This document shows positions 1-7,162 of a stretch of DNA of 64,000 nucleotides, piece after piece (positions within the stretch are counted from its first letter, which is position 1; every line of letters begins with the position of its first letter). Below the pieces are notes generated by a model that made no database searches, was not told the DNA's origin, and saw nothing but the letters and a program-made list of their open reading frames with translations. The translations under genes were made by a program, and so were the position numbers. The DNA lies in assembly GCF_000621545.1 (NCBI RefSeq), contig NZ_JHYA01000005.1, positions 62,001 through 126,000 of the forward strand, in the 5' to 3' direction. This DNA is from Anaerovibrio lipolyticus LB2005. GTDB lineage: Bacteria; Bacillota; Negativicutes; Selenomonadales; Selenomonadaceae.

Positions 1-1
1 T

Positions 2-178
2 CGGGAAATAATAAAAGCGCATATAGGTACTATAACGAAAGCTGAGCTTTTAGAAACAAATCCAGATATTAGTGATACAACAGTACAGAGGACTTTGGCA
101 GAGCTCTTGAAAAATAATGAGATAAAGAAAATCGGCGGAGGCCGCTACACAAAGTATGTGTGGAATGTGGAGGATTAA
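2..178 (+). CDS. C-terminal fragment of a winged-helix protein (partial, enters from the left edge)
   Basis: An open frame runs from the first bases of the window to a TAA at 176-178, giving about 58 residues with no start inside the window. The visible part reads as a winged helix-turn-helix: an alpha-helical stretch containing TKAELLE, a recognition-helix-like segment TTVQRTLAELLKN, then a beta-wing ending in KKIGGGRYTKYVW. Such wings close the C-terminus of many Fic-family and other regulatory proteins that neighbour hsdM genes. The family of the missing N-terminus cannot be told from here. The stop lies 4 bases before the hsdM start, and the hsdM ribosome binding site sits inside this reading frame, so the two are probably co-transcribed and translationally coupled. 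Confidence 0.7.
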   Translation, partial: REIIKAHIGTITKAELLETNPDISDTTVQRTLAELLKNNEIKKIGGGRYTKYVWNVED

Positions 179-182
179 TAAC

Positions 183-1685
183 ATGATTACTGGTGAATTA
201 AAAAACAAGATAGATGGACTTTGGGATATATTTGCAGCCGGTGGACTGGTAAATCCCCTTGAGGTTATTGAACAAATTACATACTTGATGTTTATCAGGG
301 ATTTGGATGATGTAGACAACAAGCGGGAAAAAGAAAGTGCTATGTTGGGACTGCCATATAAGAGTATTTTCGCTGATGATGTGAAAATAGGGGAACGCTC
401 TATTAATGGGAAACAGCTTAAATGGTCTGTATTCCATGATTTTCCAGCAGGCAGAATGTACACTGTAATGCAGGAATGGGTTTTTCCTTTTATCAAAGAT
501 TTGCATGGTGACAAAAACAGTGCTTACAGCAAATATATGGACGATGCTATTTTCAAATTGCCTACACCGCTCCTGCTGTCTAAGGTGGTTGACTCATTAG
601 ATGAAATCTATGAACTGATGAATGCCAATCAATCTATTGATGTTCGTGGTGATGTTTATGAATACCTCTTGAATAAAATTGCTTCAGCTGGCAGAAATGG
701 CCAATTCAGAACCCCTAGACATATTATTCGTATGATGGTAGAAATGGTGGATCCTAAAGCTGATGATGTGATTTGTGATCCTGCTTGTGGTACTTCTGGC
801 TTTTTGGTATCTGCTGCAGAATATTTAAAAGACAACAAGAAAGAGGAAATATTTTTCAATAAAGAGAAAAAAGAGCATTACATGAATACCATGTTCAATG
901 GCTTCGATATGGATAGAACCATGCTTCGTATCGGTGCGATGAACATGATGACCCATGGTATTGAAAATCCGTTTATTGAATATCGTGACAGCTTATCTGA
1001 TCAAAATGAAGACAGTGAAAAATATTCCCTTATTTTGGCTAATCCGCCATTTAAGGGAAGTCTTGATGCGGATGCAGTATCTTCGGATCTGCTTAAAGTA
1101 TGTAAGACTAAGAAAACGGAGCTGCTGTTTTTGGCATTGTTCTTACGGATGTTAAAAGTAGGCGGAAGATGTGCTTGTATAGTTCCTGATGGAGTGTTGT
1201 TTGGATCCTCCAAAGCACATAAAGCTATTCGCCAGGCCATAGTGGATGAAAATAGATTGGAAGCAGTTATTTCTATGCCATCTGGAGTATTCAAACCTTA
1301 TGCTGGAGTGTCCACGGCTATCCTTGTTTTTACTAAGACTGGCCACGGCGGAACGGATAAGGTATGGTTCTACGATATGAAAGCAGATGGCTTTAGCCTG
1401 GATGATAAGCGCCAGCCTGTACAGGAAAATGATATTTCGGATATTGTTGCCAGATATGGCAATTTGGAGACTGAAGCAGACAGAAAACGCACTGAGCAGT
1501 CTTTCTTTGTACCAGTGCAGGAAATCAAGGATAATGACTATGATTTATCCATAAATAAGTACAAAGAAATTGAGTATGTACCAGTAGAGTATCCACCAAC
1601 CAGCGAAATCATGGCAAATATTCGCCGGCTTGAACAGGAAATAAAGAATGAGATGGACGAGCTGGAAAAGCTGTTGAAAGTGTGA
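183..1685 (+). CDS. hsdM: Type I restriction-modification DNA methyltransferase subunit HsdM
   Basis: This 500-residue protein is the N6-adenine methyltransferase subunit of a type I restriction-modification system; with HsdS it methylates the recognition sequence. The N-terminal HsdM helical domain is followed by the SAM-binding motif DPACGTSGFLV near residues 199-209 and the catalytic NPPF motif near 287-290, with normal family spacing. The ATG at 183 was chosen because GGAGG lies at 169-173, 9 bases upstream; a longer in-frame start at 156 has no such site. Codons and composition resemble hsdR. The gene heads an island that continues through a Bro-N gene, an AbiJ-like gene, two hsdS genes and hsdR, all on the same strand. 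Confidence 0.96.
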   Translation: MITGELKNKIDGLWDIFAAGGLVNPLEVIEQITYLMFIRDLDDVDNKREKESAMLGLPYKSIFADDVKIGERSINGKQLKWSVFHDFPAGRMYTVMQEWVFPFIKDLHGDKNSAYSKYMDDAIFKLPTPLLLSKVVDSLDEIYELMNANQSIDVRGDVYEYLLNKIASAGRNGQFRTPRHIIRMMVEMVDPKADDVICDPACGTSGFLVSAAEYLKDNKKEEIFFNKEKKEHYMNTMFNGFDMDRTMLRIGAMNMMTHGIENPFIEYRDSLSDQNEDSEKYSLILANPPFKGSLDADAVSSDLLKVCKTKKTELLFLALFLRMLKVGGRCACIVPDGVLFGSSKAHKAIRQAIVDENRLEAVISMPSGVFKPYAGVSTAILVFTKTGHGGTDKVWFYDMKADGFSLDDKRQPVQENDISDIVARYGNLETEADRKRTEQSFFVPVQEIKDNDYDLSINKYKEIEYVPVEYPPTSEIMANIRRLEQEIKNEMDELEKLLKV

Positions 1686-1701
1686 GGAAGGGTAATTTTT
1701 C

Positions 1702-2571
1702 ATGGGAAACGATAAAATACAGTTATTTGAAGATCAGCCTATAAGGGTCGCGTGGGCCGAGGATGAGGAAGAATGGTACTTTTCGATAGTGGATGTGGTT
1801 GGTGTGTTGACGGAACAACCTAATACAGACGGAGCACGTAATTACTGGAAAGTATTAAAAAACAGGTTAAAAGAGGAAGGAAGTCAACTGGTTACAAATT
1901 GTAACCAGTTGAAAATGACAGCACAGGATGGTAAGAAAAGGCTAACTGATGTGGCAAATACAGAGCAATTACTTCGCCTGATTCAGTCCATCCCATCAAA
2001 GAAAGCAGAGCCGTTTAAAATGTGGCTGGCACAGGTCGGAAGGGAACGGTTGGAAGAAGTTATTGACCCGGAATTAACAATAGAACGTGCTTTAGAAACC
2101 TATGCCAAGAAAGGATATTCACGGGAATGGATAAACCAACGTTTACAGGCAATTCAAGTAAGAAAAGAGCTTACGGATGAATGGGATAGGCGTGGGATAA
2201 AAAAGGGTGTTGAGTATGCTATTTTAACGGATGAGATAACAAAAGCATGGTCTGGGATGACAACCAGACAATACAAGAACCTCAAAGGACTTAAAAAGGA
2301 AAACCTTCGTGATAACATGTCTACTCTTGAACTGGTGCTTAATATGCTTGCGGAAGCAACAACAGCTGAAATCTCTAAGCAAAAGCAACCGGAAACATTT
2401 GAAGAGAACCGATTTGTTGCAAAAGAAGGTGGAGCAGCGGCCGGTGAGGCAAGGTCTGCGGTGGAGAAAAGAACAGGAAAGCCTGTGATAACTAATAAAA
2501 ATGCTGTCCAGTTACAGAATTTGCTTACTGGGCTTATTGAAACGGATATAGAGAAGAATGGGGGAGAATAA
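1702..2571 (+). CDS. Bro-N domain protein, DinD/antirepressor-like
   Basis: This 289-residue protein begins with a Bro-N type domain (residues about 8-120), recognised by the run from the WYFSIVDVVGVL-like strand to ARNYWKVLKNRLKEEG, then the VTNCNQLKM and GKKRLTDVANTEQLLRLIQS segments and KAEPFKMWLAQVG. The rest is helical with an Ala/Gly-rich stretch (EGGAAAGEARSAVE). It resembles the phage antirepressor and DNA-damage-inducible DinD group, which often occurs inside type I restriction loci. Its molecular role there is unknown; DNA binding is inferred from Bro-N relatives. It lies 16 bases after hsdM, preceded by a GAGGAAGGG purine run, and is probably in the same transcript. The codons for LVTNCNQL form a long palindrome (1884-1912). 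Confidence 0.8.
   Translation: MGNDKIQLFEDQPIRVAWAEDEEEWYFSIVDVVGVLTEQPNTDGARNYWKVLKNRLKEEGSQLVTNCNQLKMTAQDGKKRLTDVANTEQLLRLIQSIPSKKAEPFKMWLAQVGRERLEEVIDPELTIERALETYAKKGYSREWINQRLQAIQVRKELTDEWDRRGIKKGVEYAILTDEITKAWSGMTTRQYKNLKGLKKENLRDNMSTLELVLNMLAEATTAEISKQKQPETFEENRFVAKEGGAAAGEARSAVEKRTGKPVITNKNAVQLQNLLTGLIETDIEKNGGE
1884..1912. repeat. Perfect 14-bp inverted repeat inside the Bro-N gene
   Basis: Two 14-base arms, each reading TCAACTGGTTACAA on its own strand, flank a single central A at 1898. The palindrome encodes the residues QLVTNCNQL of the Bro-N domain. A related, slightly imperfect palindrome lies about 800 bp downstream at 2686-2710. It could be a binding site for the protein itself or an RNA hairpin; neither can be decided from sequence. 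Confidence 0.75.
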
Positions 2572-2573
2572 TA

Positions 2574-2681
2574 GTGAATTATAATGATTATCCATACAAT
2601 ATATTCAATCAGAATTCATTACTTAATTATGGACAACAGATTTCATATCAGCAACATCAAATCGAGCAAGAATACTGTTGA
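2574..2681 (+). CDS. Small 35-residue Asn/Gln/Tyr-rich protein, possibly truncated phage-type
   Basis: A GTG at 2574 follows the run GGGGGAGA at 2560-2567 with a spacing of 6 and opens a 35-codon frame ending TGA at 2681, directly behind the Bro-N gene. The peptide is rich in Asn, Tyr and Gln (it starts MNYNDYPYNIF and ends QQHQIEQEYC). Small phage and integrative-element proteins with a similar PYNIF start are known but are usually longer, so this may be a truncated remnant. Function unknown. The strong ribosome binding site is the main support. Confidence 0.45.
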   Translation: MNYNDYPYNIFNQNSLLNYGQQISYQQHQIEQEYC

Positions 2682-2685
2682 AATG

Positions 2686-2710
2686 AACTGGTGACATATT
2701 GTCACCGGTT
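2686..2710. repeat. Second Bro-N-like inverted repeat upstream of the AbiJ-like gene
   Basis: Arms of 11 bases (AACTGGTGACA and TGTCACCGGTT, one T-G mismatch) flank a 3-base centre. The sequence resembles the palindrome in the Bro-N gene at 1884-1912 but is not in an open gene. Read in one frame it would encode LVTYCHRL, similar to the Bro-N peptide LVTNCNQL. It ends 17 bases before the proposed start of the AbiJ-like gene, so it could act as an operator or leader hairpin. Confidence 0.6.
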
Positions 2711-2727
2711 GAATTATGGGGGACTAT

Positions 2728-3618
2728 ATGAAAAAGGTTAGTGTAAGAGGCGGTTTTTCAGATCGTAATGGTATAAAAGCTGAAAATACAGAAATTCAAA
2801 TAATAAATTTTGATGAAAAAACCCGAATTCAATTATTTAATACAATTATGAGACTATATGATATAGTATATGAACATAATTTGTACTATAAAAAAAGGCA
2901 TATACAACAGTTTTTAAAATTTGTATTATGTGAGATATATTCTGAAGCTATAGATGTAAGAACGATATATTTTGATGATGATGTAATTGAAGCTATAAAA
3001 GAAACATTTCTACATGGCGAATATGATGATATTTTAACATTGGTAGAAGGTCTTATTAATTATTGGGACAGGGTATTAAAGGAGAATAGAGGTAGTCAAT
3101 ATCATTTAACACTTGGTTGGTCTATTTATGAAGTTGTTAATGTTTTTTTTGAAAGAGAATATATTGGCTATCGTTTTATTGATGAGAAAATTGTACCTAT
3201 AAGCGACCCTTATGAAGTTGATGCAATTAAAGATACATTAAGTATTGAATATGAATCAGTTTATGAACATATTTCTAAAGCAAATAAATTCCTTTCAGAT
3301 AGAGAAAATCCAGACTACGAAAATTCAATAAAAGAAAGTATAAGTGCTGTAGAAGCGTTGTGTGAGGTTATGACTGGTATATCGGGTAAGAATGCCACCT
3401 TGGGAAGTATGCTAAAAAAAGCAGAAGAAAGAGGTATGTTTATTCATGCTACTTTAAGATCTGCTTTTGAAAAATTGTATGGGTATACTTCAGATGCAAA
3501 TGGAATTAGACATGCAGGTGATATTGGCGGGCCTTCTTCAACATTCGAAGAAGCAAAATTTATGTTAGTTTCATGCTGTGCGTTTATAAATTATTTAATC
3601 GCAGCTAACGCAGATTAG
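2728..3618 (+). CDS. AbiJ-type abortive-infection protein (AbiJ N-terminal domain plus HEPN-like domain)
   Basis: A 296-residue protein resembling AbiJ abortive-infection proteins. The N-terminus has the FSDRNGIK motif typical of the AbiJ-NTD4 group. The C-terminal third has the motif set KESISAVEALCEVMTG, NATLGSMLKKAEERG and GIRHAGD (R261, H262), then FMLVSCCAFINYL, which matches the HEPN-like part of that family. HEPN domains are commonly RNases, so an RNA-cleaving defence effector is the best inference. The ATG at 2728 is preferred over 2716 because GGGGG at 2718-2722 sits 5 bases before it. The gene is visibly more A+T-rich than hsdM and hsdR, suggesting separate acquisition. It lies between the methylase and specificity genes. 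Confidence 0.75.
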   Translation: MKKVSVRGGFSDRNGIKAENTEIQIINFDEKTRIQLFNTIMRLYDIVYEHNLYYKKRHIQQFLKFVLCEIYSEAIDVRTIYFDDDVIEAIKETFLHGEYDDILTLVEGLINYWDRVLKENRGSQYHLTLGWSIYEVVNVFFEREYIGYRFIDEKIVPISDPYEVDAIKDTLSIEYESVYEHISKANKFLSDRENPDYENSIKESISAVEALCEVMTGISGKNATLGSMLKKAEERGMFIHATLRSAFEKLYGYTSDANGIRHAGDIGGPSSTFEEAKFMLVSCCAFINYLIAANAD

Positions 3619-3626
3619 AAAAAAGT

Positions 3627-3644
3627 AAATTGAGATTTGTAGGG
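3627..3644 (+). repeat. hsdS leader direct repeat, copy 1
   Basis: The 18 bases AAATTGAGATTTGTAGGG occur identically here and at 5897-5914, each just before an hsdS start. Each copy supplies the ribosome binding site (AGGG) for its hsdS. The repeats define the upstream edge of two parallel hsdS cassettes and could support homologous exchange or deletion. Confidence 0.9.
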
Positions 3645-3651
3645 ATGAAAG

Positions 3652-4800
3652 ATGAAATTAGAAGATGTATGTAAAGTATTTACTGATGGGGACTGGATAG
3701 AAAGCAAAGACCAATCTGATAATGGGATAAGGCTTATTCAAACAGGAAATATTGGTGAAGGTGTATATCTTGAAAAAAGCGAAAGAGCAAAATATGTATC
3801 ACAAGATACTTTTGCTGCTTTAAAGTGTACTGAGATTTATTCAGGAGATGTATTAGTGTCGAGACTACCAGAGCCTGTTGGTAGAGCGTGTATAATTCCG
3901 CCTAAATCGGAAAGAATGATTACGGCAGTTGATTGTACTATTTGTAGACCAAATGAAGAAATAGTATTAAAAGAATATTTATGCTACTTCATGCAATCTG
4001 ATGTTTATTATAATCGGCTGTTGAATAATGTCACTGGAACTACTAGAAAACGAATCAGTAGGAAAAATCTTGGAAATGTCGAGATAAATGTTCCTAATAT
4101 AGATAAACAGAGAGCAATTATAGCAAAATTAGATATTATATCCAATATCATTGATGAAAGAAAACGAGAATTAGAGCAATTGGATGTCCTTATTAAAGCC
4201 CGATTTGCCGAGATGTTTGGGGATGGTAATTATCCTGTGGTAAAGTTGGGTGAAGCGTGTAAAAAGATAACTGATGGAACGCATAAAACTCCAAATTATT
4301 TGGATGAAGGAATAACATTTATTTCAGCTAAAAACATAGTAAATGGTGAGCTCGATTTTTCGGATGTAAAGTATATTTCGGAAGAAGAGTATCTGGTTAT
4401 TCAAAAAAGGTGTCAGACAGAAAAAAGTGATATTCTACTCTCGAAAAGTGGTTCTTTAGGTTTTCCTGTGATAGTGAAGACAGATGAAAAACTTGGTTTA
4501 TTTGAAAGTTTAGCAGTTTTGAAATATGAAAAAGATAGATTCATACCGGAGTTCTTGTGTGAGCAGTTGAAGACAGACATGGTACAACGACAGTTTACTT
4601 CAGGAACCAAAGGCGTTGCGATAAAACATTTGCATCTTGGTGTAATAGCAAATACGGATATAATTGTTCCACCTGTGGAAGAACAAAAGGAATTTGCATA
4701 TTTCGTCCATCAAGTAGACAAATCAAAAGTTGCGGTGCATAAAGCACTTGATGAAACACAAACTTTATTTGATAGTTTAATGCAAGAGTATTTTGGTTAA
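3652..4800 (+). CDS. hsdS: Type I restriction specificity subunit HsdS (copy 1)
   Basis: A 382-residue DNA-recognition subunit with the two-lobe HsdS layout. Target recognition domain 1 (about 1-150) is followed by a central conserved helix (RAIIAKLD through LIKARFAEMFGD, about 155-190), target recognition domain 2 from KLGEACKKITDGTHKTP, and a C-terminal conserved helix ending LFDSLMQEYFG. It pairs with HsdM (and HsdR) and dictates the methylated sequence. The ATG at 3652 lies 7 bases after AGGG at 3641-3644. The 12-residue central segment LIKARFAEMFGD is almost identical, also at DNA level, in the second hsdS at 5922. Its full-length C-terminus makes it the more complete of the two. Confidence 0.95.
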   Translation: MKLEDVCKVFTDGDWIESKDQSDNGIRLIQTGNIGEGVYLEKSERAKYVSQDTFAALKCTEIYSGDVLVSRLPEPVGRACIIPPKSERMITAVDCTICRPNEEIVLKEYLCYFMQSDVYYNRLLNNVTGTTRKRISRKNLGNVEINVPNIDKQRAIIAKLDIISNIIDERKRELEQLDVLIKARFAEMFGDGNYPVVKLGEACKKITDGTHKTPNYLDEGITFISAKNIVNGELDFSDVKYISEEEYLVIQKRCQTEKSDILLSKSGSLGFPVIVKTDEKLGLFESLAVLKYEKDRFIPEFLCEQLKTDMVQRQFTSGTKGVAIKHLHLGVIANTDIIVPPVEEQKEFAYFVHQVDKSKVAVHKALDETQTLFDSLMQEYFG

Positions 4801-4815
4801 ATTCACTTTTTTAAC

Positions 4816-4839
4816 GATTTTGCTGAGGTCAGCAAAATC
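4816..4839. other. Hairpin behind hsdS copy 1, homologous to 7102-7133
   Basis: A perfect 10-bp stem (GATTTTGCTG / CAGCAAAATC) encloses an AGGT loop 15 bases after the hsdS stop. A T-run precedes rather than follows the stem, so it is not a classical terminator on this strand. The hairpin behind the second hsdS has the same stem with one base pair changed on both sides, T-A here and C-G there, which supports conservation of the paired structure. Confidence 0.75.
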
Positions 4840-4894
4840 AATAATTAGTATGTTAAATGTAGGTTTACACTAATAGAATAGTTATGGTTGGAGG

Positions 4895-4926
4895 ATGTTG
4901 GTATCTTGGAAGGGAGATACCAACAT
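4895..4926. repeat. 12-8-12 palindrome over the recombinase start (lox-like site or translation-control hairpin)
   Basis: Perfect 12-base arms ATGTTGGTATCT and AGATACCAACAT flank the 8-base spacer TGGAAGGG. The geometry, two arms of 11-13 bases around a 6-8 base spacer, is that of tyrosine-recombinase core sites. Alternatively, in RNA the loop exposes the GGAAGGG ribosome binding site while the 3' arm covers the ATG at 4925. Both readings are inference; the palindrome itself is plain in the sequence. Confidence 0.8.
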
Positions 4927-5893
4927 GGAAGAAAAAATAGCAGCAATTTTAAATGAGATGGCAGAGTGCCTGTCTGTGGCACAAATGCGTAAATTGCAGG
5001 AAGTTATGTTGAAAAACTTTGTATCTCAGCCTGAGAATGTCTGTGAAATATCAAATGAAGATTTCTTAAAAATGTTTTTAGATGCAAAGAGAATAGAGGG
5101 ATGTTCTGACCGAACAATAAAGTTTTATCGCATGACCATTGATAAAATGCTGCAAAGTGTGTTAAATCCAATTAGAAAAATCACTATTGAGGATATGCGT
5201 AGTTATTTATCAGAGTATCAAAAGATTAATAATTGCAGTAAGGTTACTGTGGATAATGTTAGACGTAACATTTCCAGTTTCTTTTCCTGGCTGGAGGAGG
5301 AAAACTATATTTTGAAAAGTCCTATGCGGCGTATACATAAGATAAAGACTAACCAGCAGGTTAAAGAGATTATTTCGGATGAAGAAATAGAAAAACTCAG
5401 GGATAAGTGTAACTGTAGCCGTGACTTGGCAATGATTGACTTATTATATTCTACAGGTATTCGTGTAGGCGAACTGGTTAATCTAAATATAAATGATGTG
5501 GATTTTGCGGCTCGTGAGTGTGTGGTATTTGGTAAAGGTGGCAAGGAACGCCGAGTATATTTTGATGCTAAAGCCAAACTGCATTTGTTGAAATATATTG
5601 ACAGCAGAGTGGACAATAATGAGGCATTATTTGTTACCTTGGATGCACCGCATCAAAGATTAAAAATAAGTGGTGTTGAGATACGAATGAGAACCTTGGG
5701 GCGTAGTATTAATCTCAATAAGATACATCCACATAAATTTCGTCGTACGATGGCAACTAGAGCCATAGATAAGGGAATGCCCATAGAACAGGTGCAGAAA
5801 ATACTAGGCCATTCCCAAATAGATACAACCATGCAATATGCTATGGTAAACCAGAGTAATGTAAAAACATCCCATCAGAAATACATTTCTTAA
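4925..5893 (+). CDS. Tyrosine recombinase (XerC/D-like) associated with the hsdS cassettes
   Basis: A 322-residue tyrosine recombinase with a SAM-like core-binding N-terminus (about 45-140) and a catalytic domain. The catalytic residues are visible: Arg in YSTGIRVGELVNL, Lys in GKGGKERRV, the HPHKFRRTMAT box (His-x-x-Arg), the His in LGHSQIDTT and the Tyr shortly after (MQYAMV). Recombinases at this position in type I loci exchange or invert target-recognition domains of hsdS, as in the well-known ivr-type loci, which is the likely role here. The ATG at 4925 is preferred to the one at 4895 because AAGGGAG lies just before it; the upstream ATG is in the other arm of a palindrome. It lies between two co-oriented hsdS genes. 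Confidence 0.93.
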   Translation: MEEKIAAILNEMAECLSVAQMRKLQEVMLKNFVSQPENVCEISNEDFLKMFLDAKRIEGCSDRTIKFYRMTIDKMLQSVLNPIRKITIEDMRSYLSEYQKINNCSKVTVDNVRRNISSFFSWLEEENYILKSPMRRIHKIKTNQQVKEIISDEEIEKLRDKCNCSRDLAMIDLLYSTGIRVGELVNLNINDVDFAARECVVFGKGGKERRVYFDAKAKLHLLKYIDSRVDNNEALFVTLDAPHQRLKISGVEIRMRTLGRSINLNKIHPHKFRRTMATRAIDKGMPIEQVQKILGHSQIDTTMQYAMVNQSNVKTSHQKYIS

Positions 5894-5896
5894 TGC

Positions 5897-5914
5897 AAAT
5901 TGAGATTTGTAGGG
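5897..5914 (+). repeat. hsdS leader direct repeat, copy 2
   Basis: Exact copy of the 18-bp leader at 3627-3644, beginning 4 bases after the recombinase stop and carrying the ribosome binding site of the second hsdS. Confidence 0.9.
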
Positions 5915-5921
5915 GTATGAG

Positions 5922-7070
5922 ATGGCAAAATTAATTGATATAACGGGAAAAGCTCTTTCTGGTGAATGGGGCACAGATGATGAAAAAGGCATAGGCATAC
6001 CTGTATTGAGGACGACTAATTTTACCAATGAAGGAGTCGTCGACTACACAGATGTTATAACAAGAATTATTACCAAAAAGAATCTTGATGAGAAATATTT
6101 GAAGCCAGGAGATATTATTATTGAAAAATCTGGTGGAAGCGATAAGCAGCCTGTTGGTCGAGTAATCTATTTCGATGGTCCAGAGAAAAAATATTTATTC
6201 AATAACTTTACTGGATTATTACGAGTAAAAGAACCGAATAGATGGTTTCCCAAATATGTATTTTATTCGCTTTTTGGAAATTACCGAAGAGGTGGTACAC
6301 GCCCATTTGAGAATAAAACAACTGGTTTACATAACTTAAAAACAGATGATTATGTATCACGGTATGAAGTAAAAGAAGCTAAATATTCCAAGCAGATTGA
6401 GATCAGTGAATATTTGGATAAATTATATTCTATTATCAAAATGAGGGAGAAAGAGTTAGTTGAACTTGATACCCTTATCAAAGCCCGATTTGTCGAGATG
6501 TTTGGGGATATAGCCATTGGTAAATATAAGTATGAAACACGCAAACTAGGTGAAGTGGCGGATGTAGGGTCGAGCCATCGAGTCTTTACATCAGAGTTTG
6601 TGGAAGAAGGAATACCTTTTTATCGAGGAACTGAAATAGGTGTATTGGCAAATGGGCAAAAGCCATCTGATCCATATTACATAACCATGGAACATTACAA
6701 ACGTCTTGCTAGTGATGGGACCAAGCCAAAGATAGGTGACTTATTAATGCCTTCAATATGCGATAAAGGACAAGTGTGGATGGTTGATAGTGATGAACCA
6801 TTTTATTATAAGGATGGTCGAGTTTTATGTATTTCGGCTGATAGAAATATGTATGACACAAGATACTTACAGTATTTTATGAAGGTTAAAACCGAGGTCG
6901 AATATCCTAAAATTGGATCTGGTTCAACTTTTGCAGAGTTTAAAATTTTTCTTTTGAAAGATTTTGATGTTTTAACACCACCTAGAGAATTACAGCGCAA
7001 ATTTTCTTCATTTGTTAATCAAGTCAACAAATCAAAATTTGTCGTCCAAAAAGTATTGGATAGCGCATGA
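5922..7070 (+). CDS. hsdS: Type I restriction specificity subunit HsdS (copy 2, shortened C-terminus)
   Basis: A second 382-residue HsdS with different recognition domains. Domain 1 begins MAKLIDITGKALSGEW, the central helix carries ELVELDTLIKARFVEMFGD (about 175-193), and domain 2 begins with KLGEVADVGSSHRVF. The AGGGG ribosome binding site sits 6 bases before the ATG. Compared with copy 1 the protein ends early, at KVLDSA: the DNA lacks the stretch that encodes DETQTLF in copy 1, then continues with weak similarity to the copy-1 tail. The last helix, part of the inter-domain coiled coil, is therefore about a dozen residues short. It may still be active, or serve as a store of recognition domains for exchange with copy 1 by the adjacent recombinase. 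Confidence 0.93.
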   Translation: MAKLIDITGKALSGEWGTDDEKGIGIPVLRTTNFTNEGVVDYTDVITRIITKKNLDEKYLKPGDIIIEKSGGSDKQPVGRVIYFDGPEKKYLFNNFTGLLRVKEPNRWFPKYVFYSLFGNYRRGGTRPFENKTTGLHNLKTDDYVSRYEVKEAKYSKQIEISEYLDKLYSIIKMREKELVELDTLIKARFVEMFGDIAIGKYKYETRKLGEVADVGSSHRVFTSEFVEEGIPFYRGTEIGVLANGQKPSDPYYITMEHYKRLASDGTKPKIGDLLMPSICDKGQVWMVDSDEPFYYKDGRVLCISADRNMYDTRYLQYFMKVKTEVEYPKIGSGSTFAEFKIFLLKDFDVLTPPRELQRKFSSFVNQVNKSKFVVQKVLDSA

Positions 7071-7101
7071 ATATTGATTGTAAACGTTGGAGCGTTTTTT
7101 T

Positions 7102-7133
7102 AGACGATTTTGCCGAGAGCGGCAAAATCGTCT
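7102..7133. other. Hairpin behind hsdS copy 2, homologous to 4816-4839
   Basis: A perfect 14-bp stem (AGACGATTTTGCCG / CGGCAAAATCGTCT) with loop AGAG, 31 bases after the hsdS stop. It is preceded by a run of seven T, as in the copy-1 hairpin. One pair differs from copy 1 with compensation on both arms. It may stop or process the upstream transcript, since hsdR has its own promoter just downstream. Confidence 0.8.
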
Positions 7134-7162
7134 CTGTTATAAAAGTCTCTGTTTTTGGTAAA

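Noticed and set aside
800-815. TTGGTATCT in hsdM as a second half-site for the recombinase palindrome
   Set aside because: Only nine bases match one arm, inside conserved coding sequence, and the other arm is absent.
3652-7070. Classical invertible hsdS system
   Set aside because: Both hsdS genes point the same way, and I found no inverted repeats between them long enough for inversion. Deletion or cassette exchange fits better.
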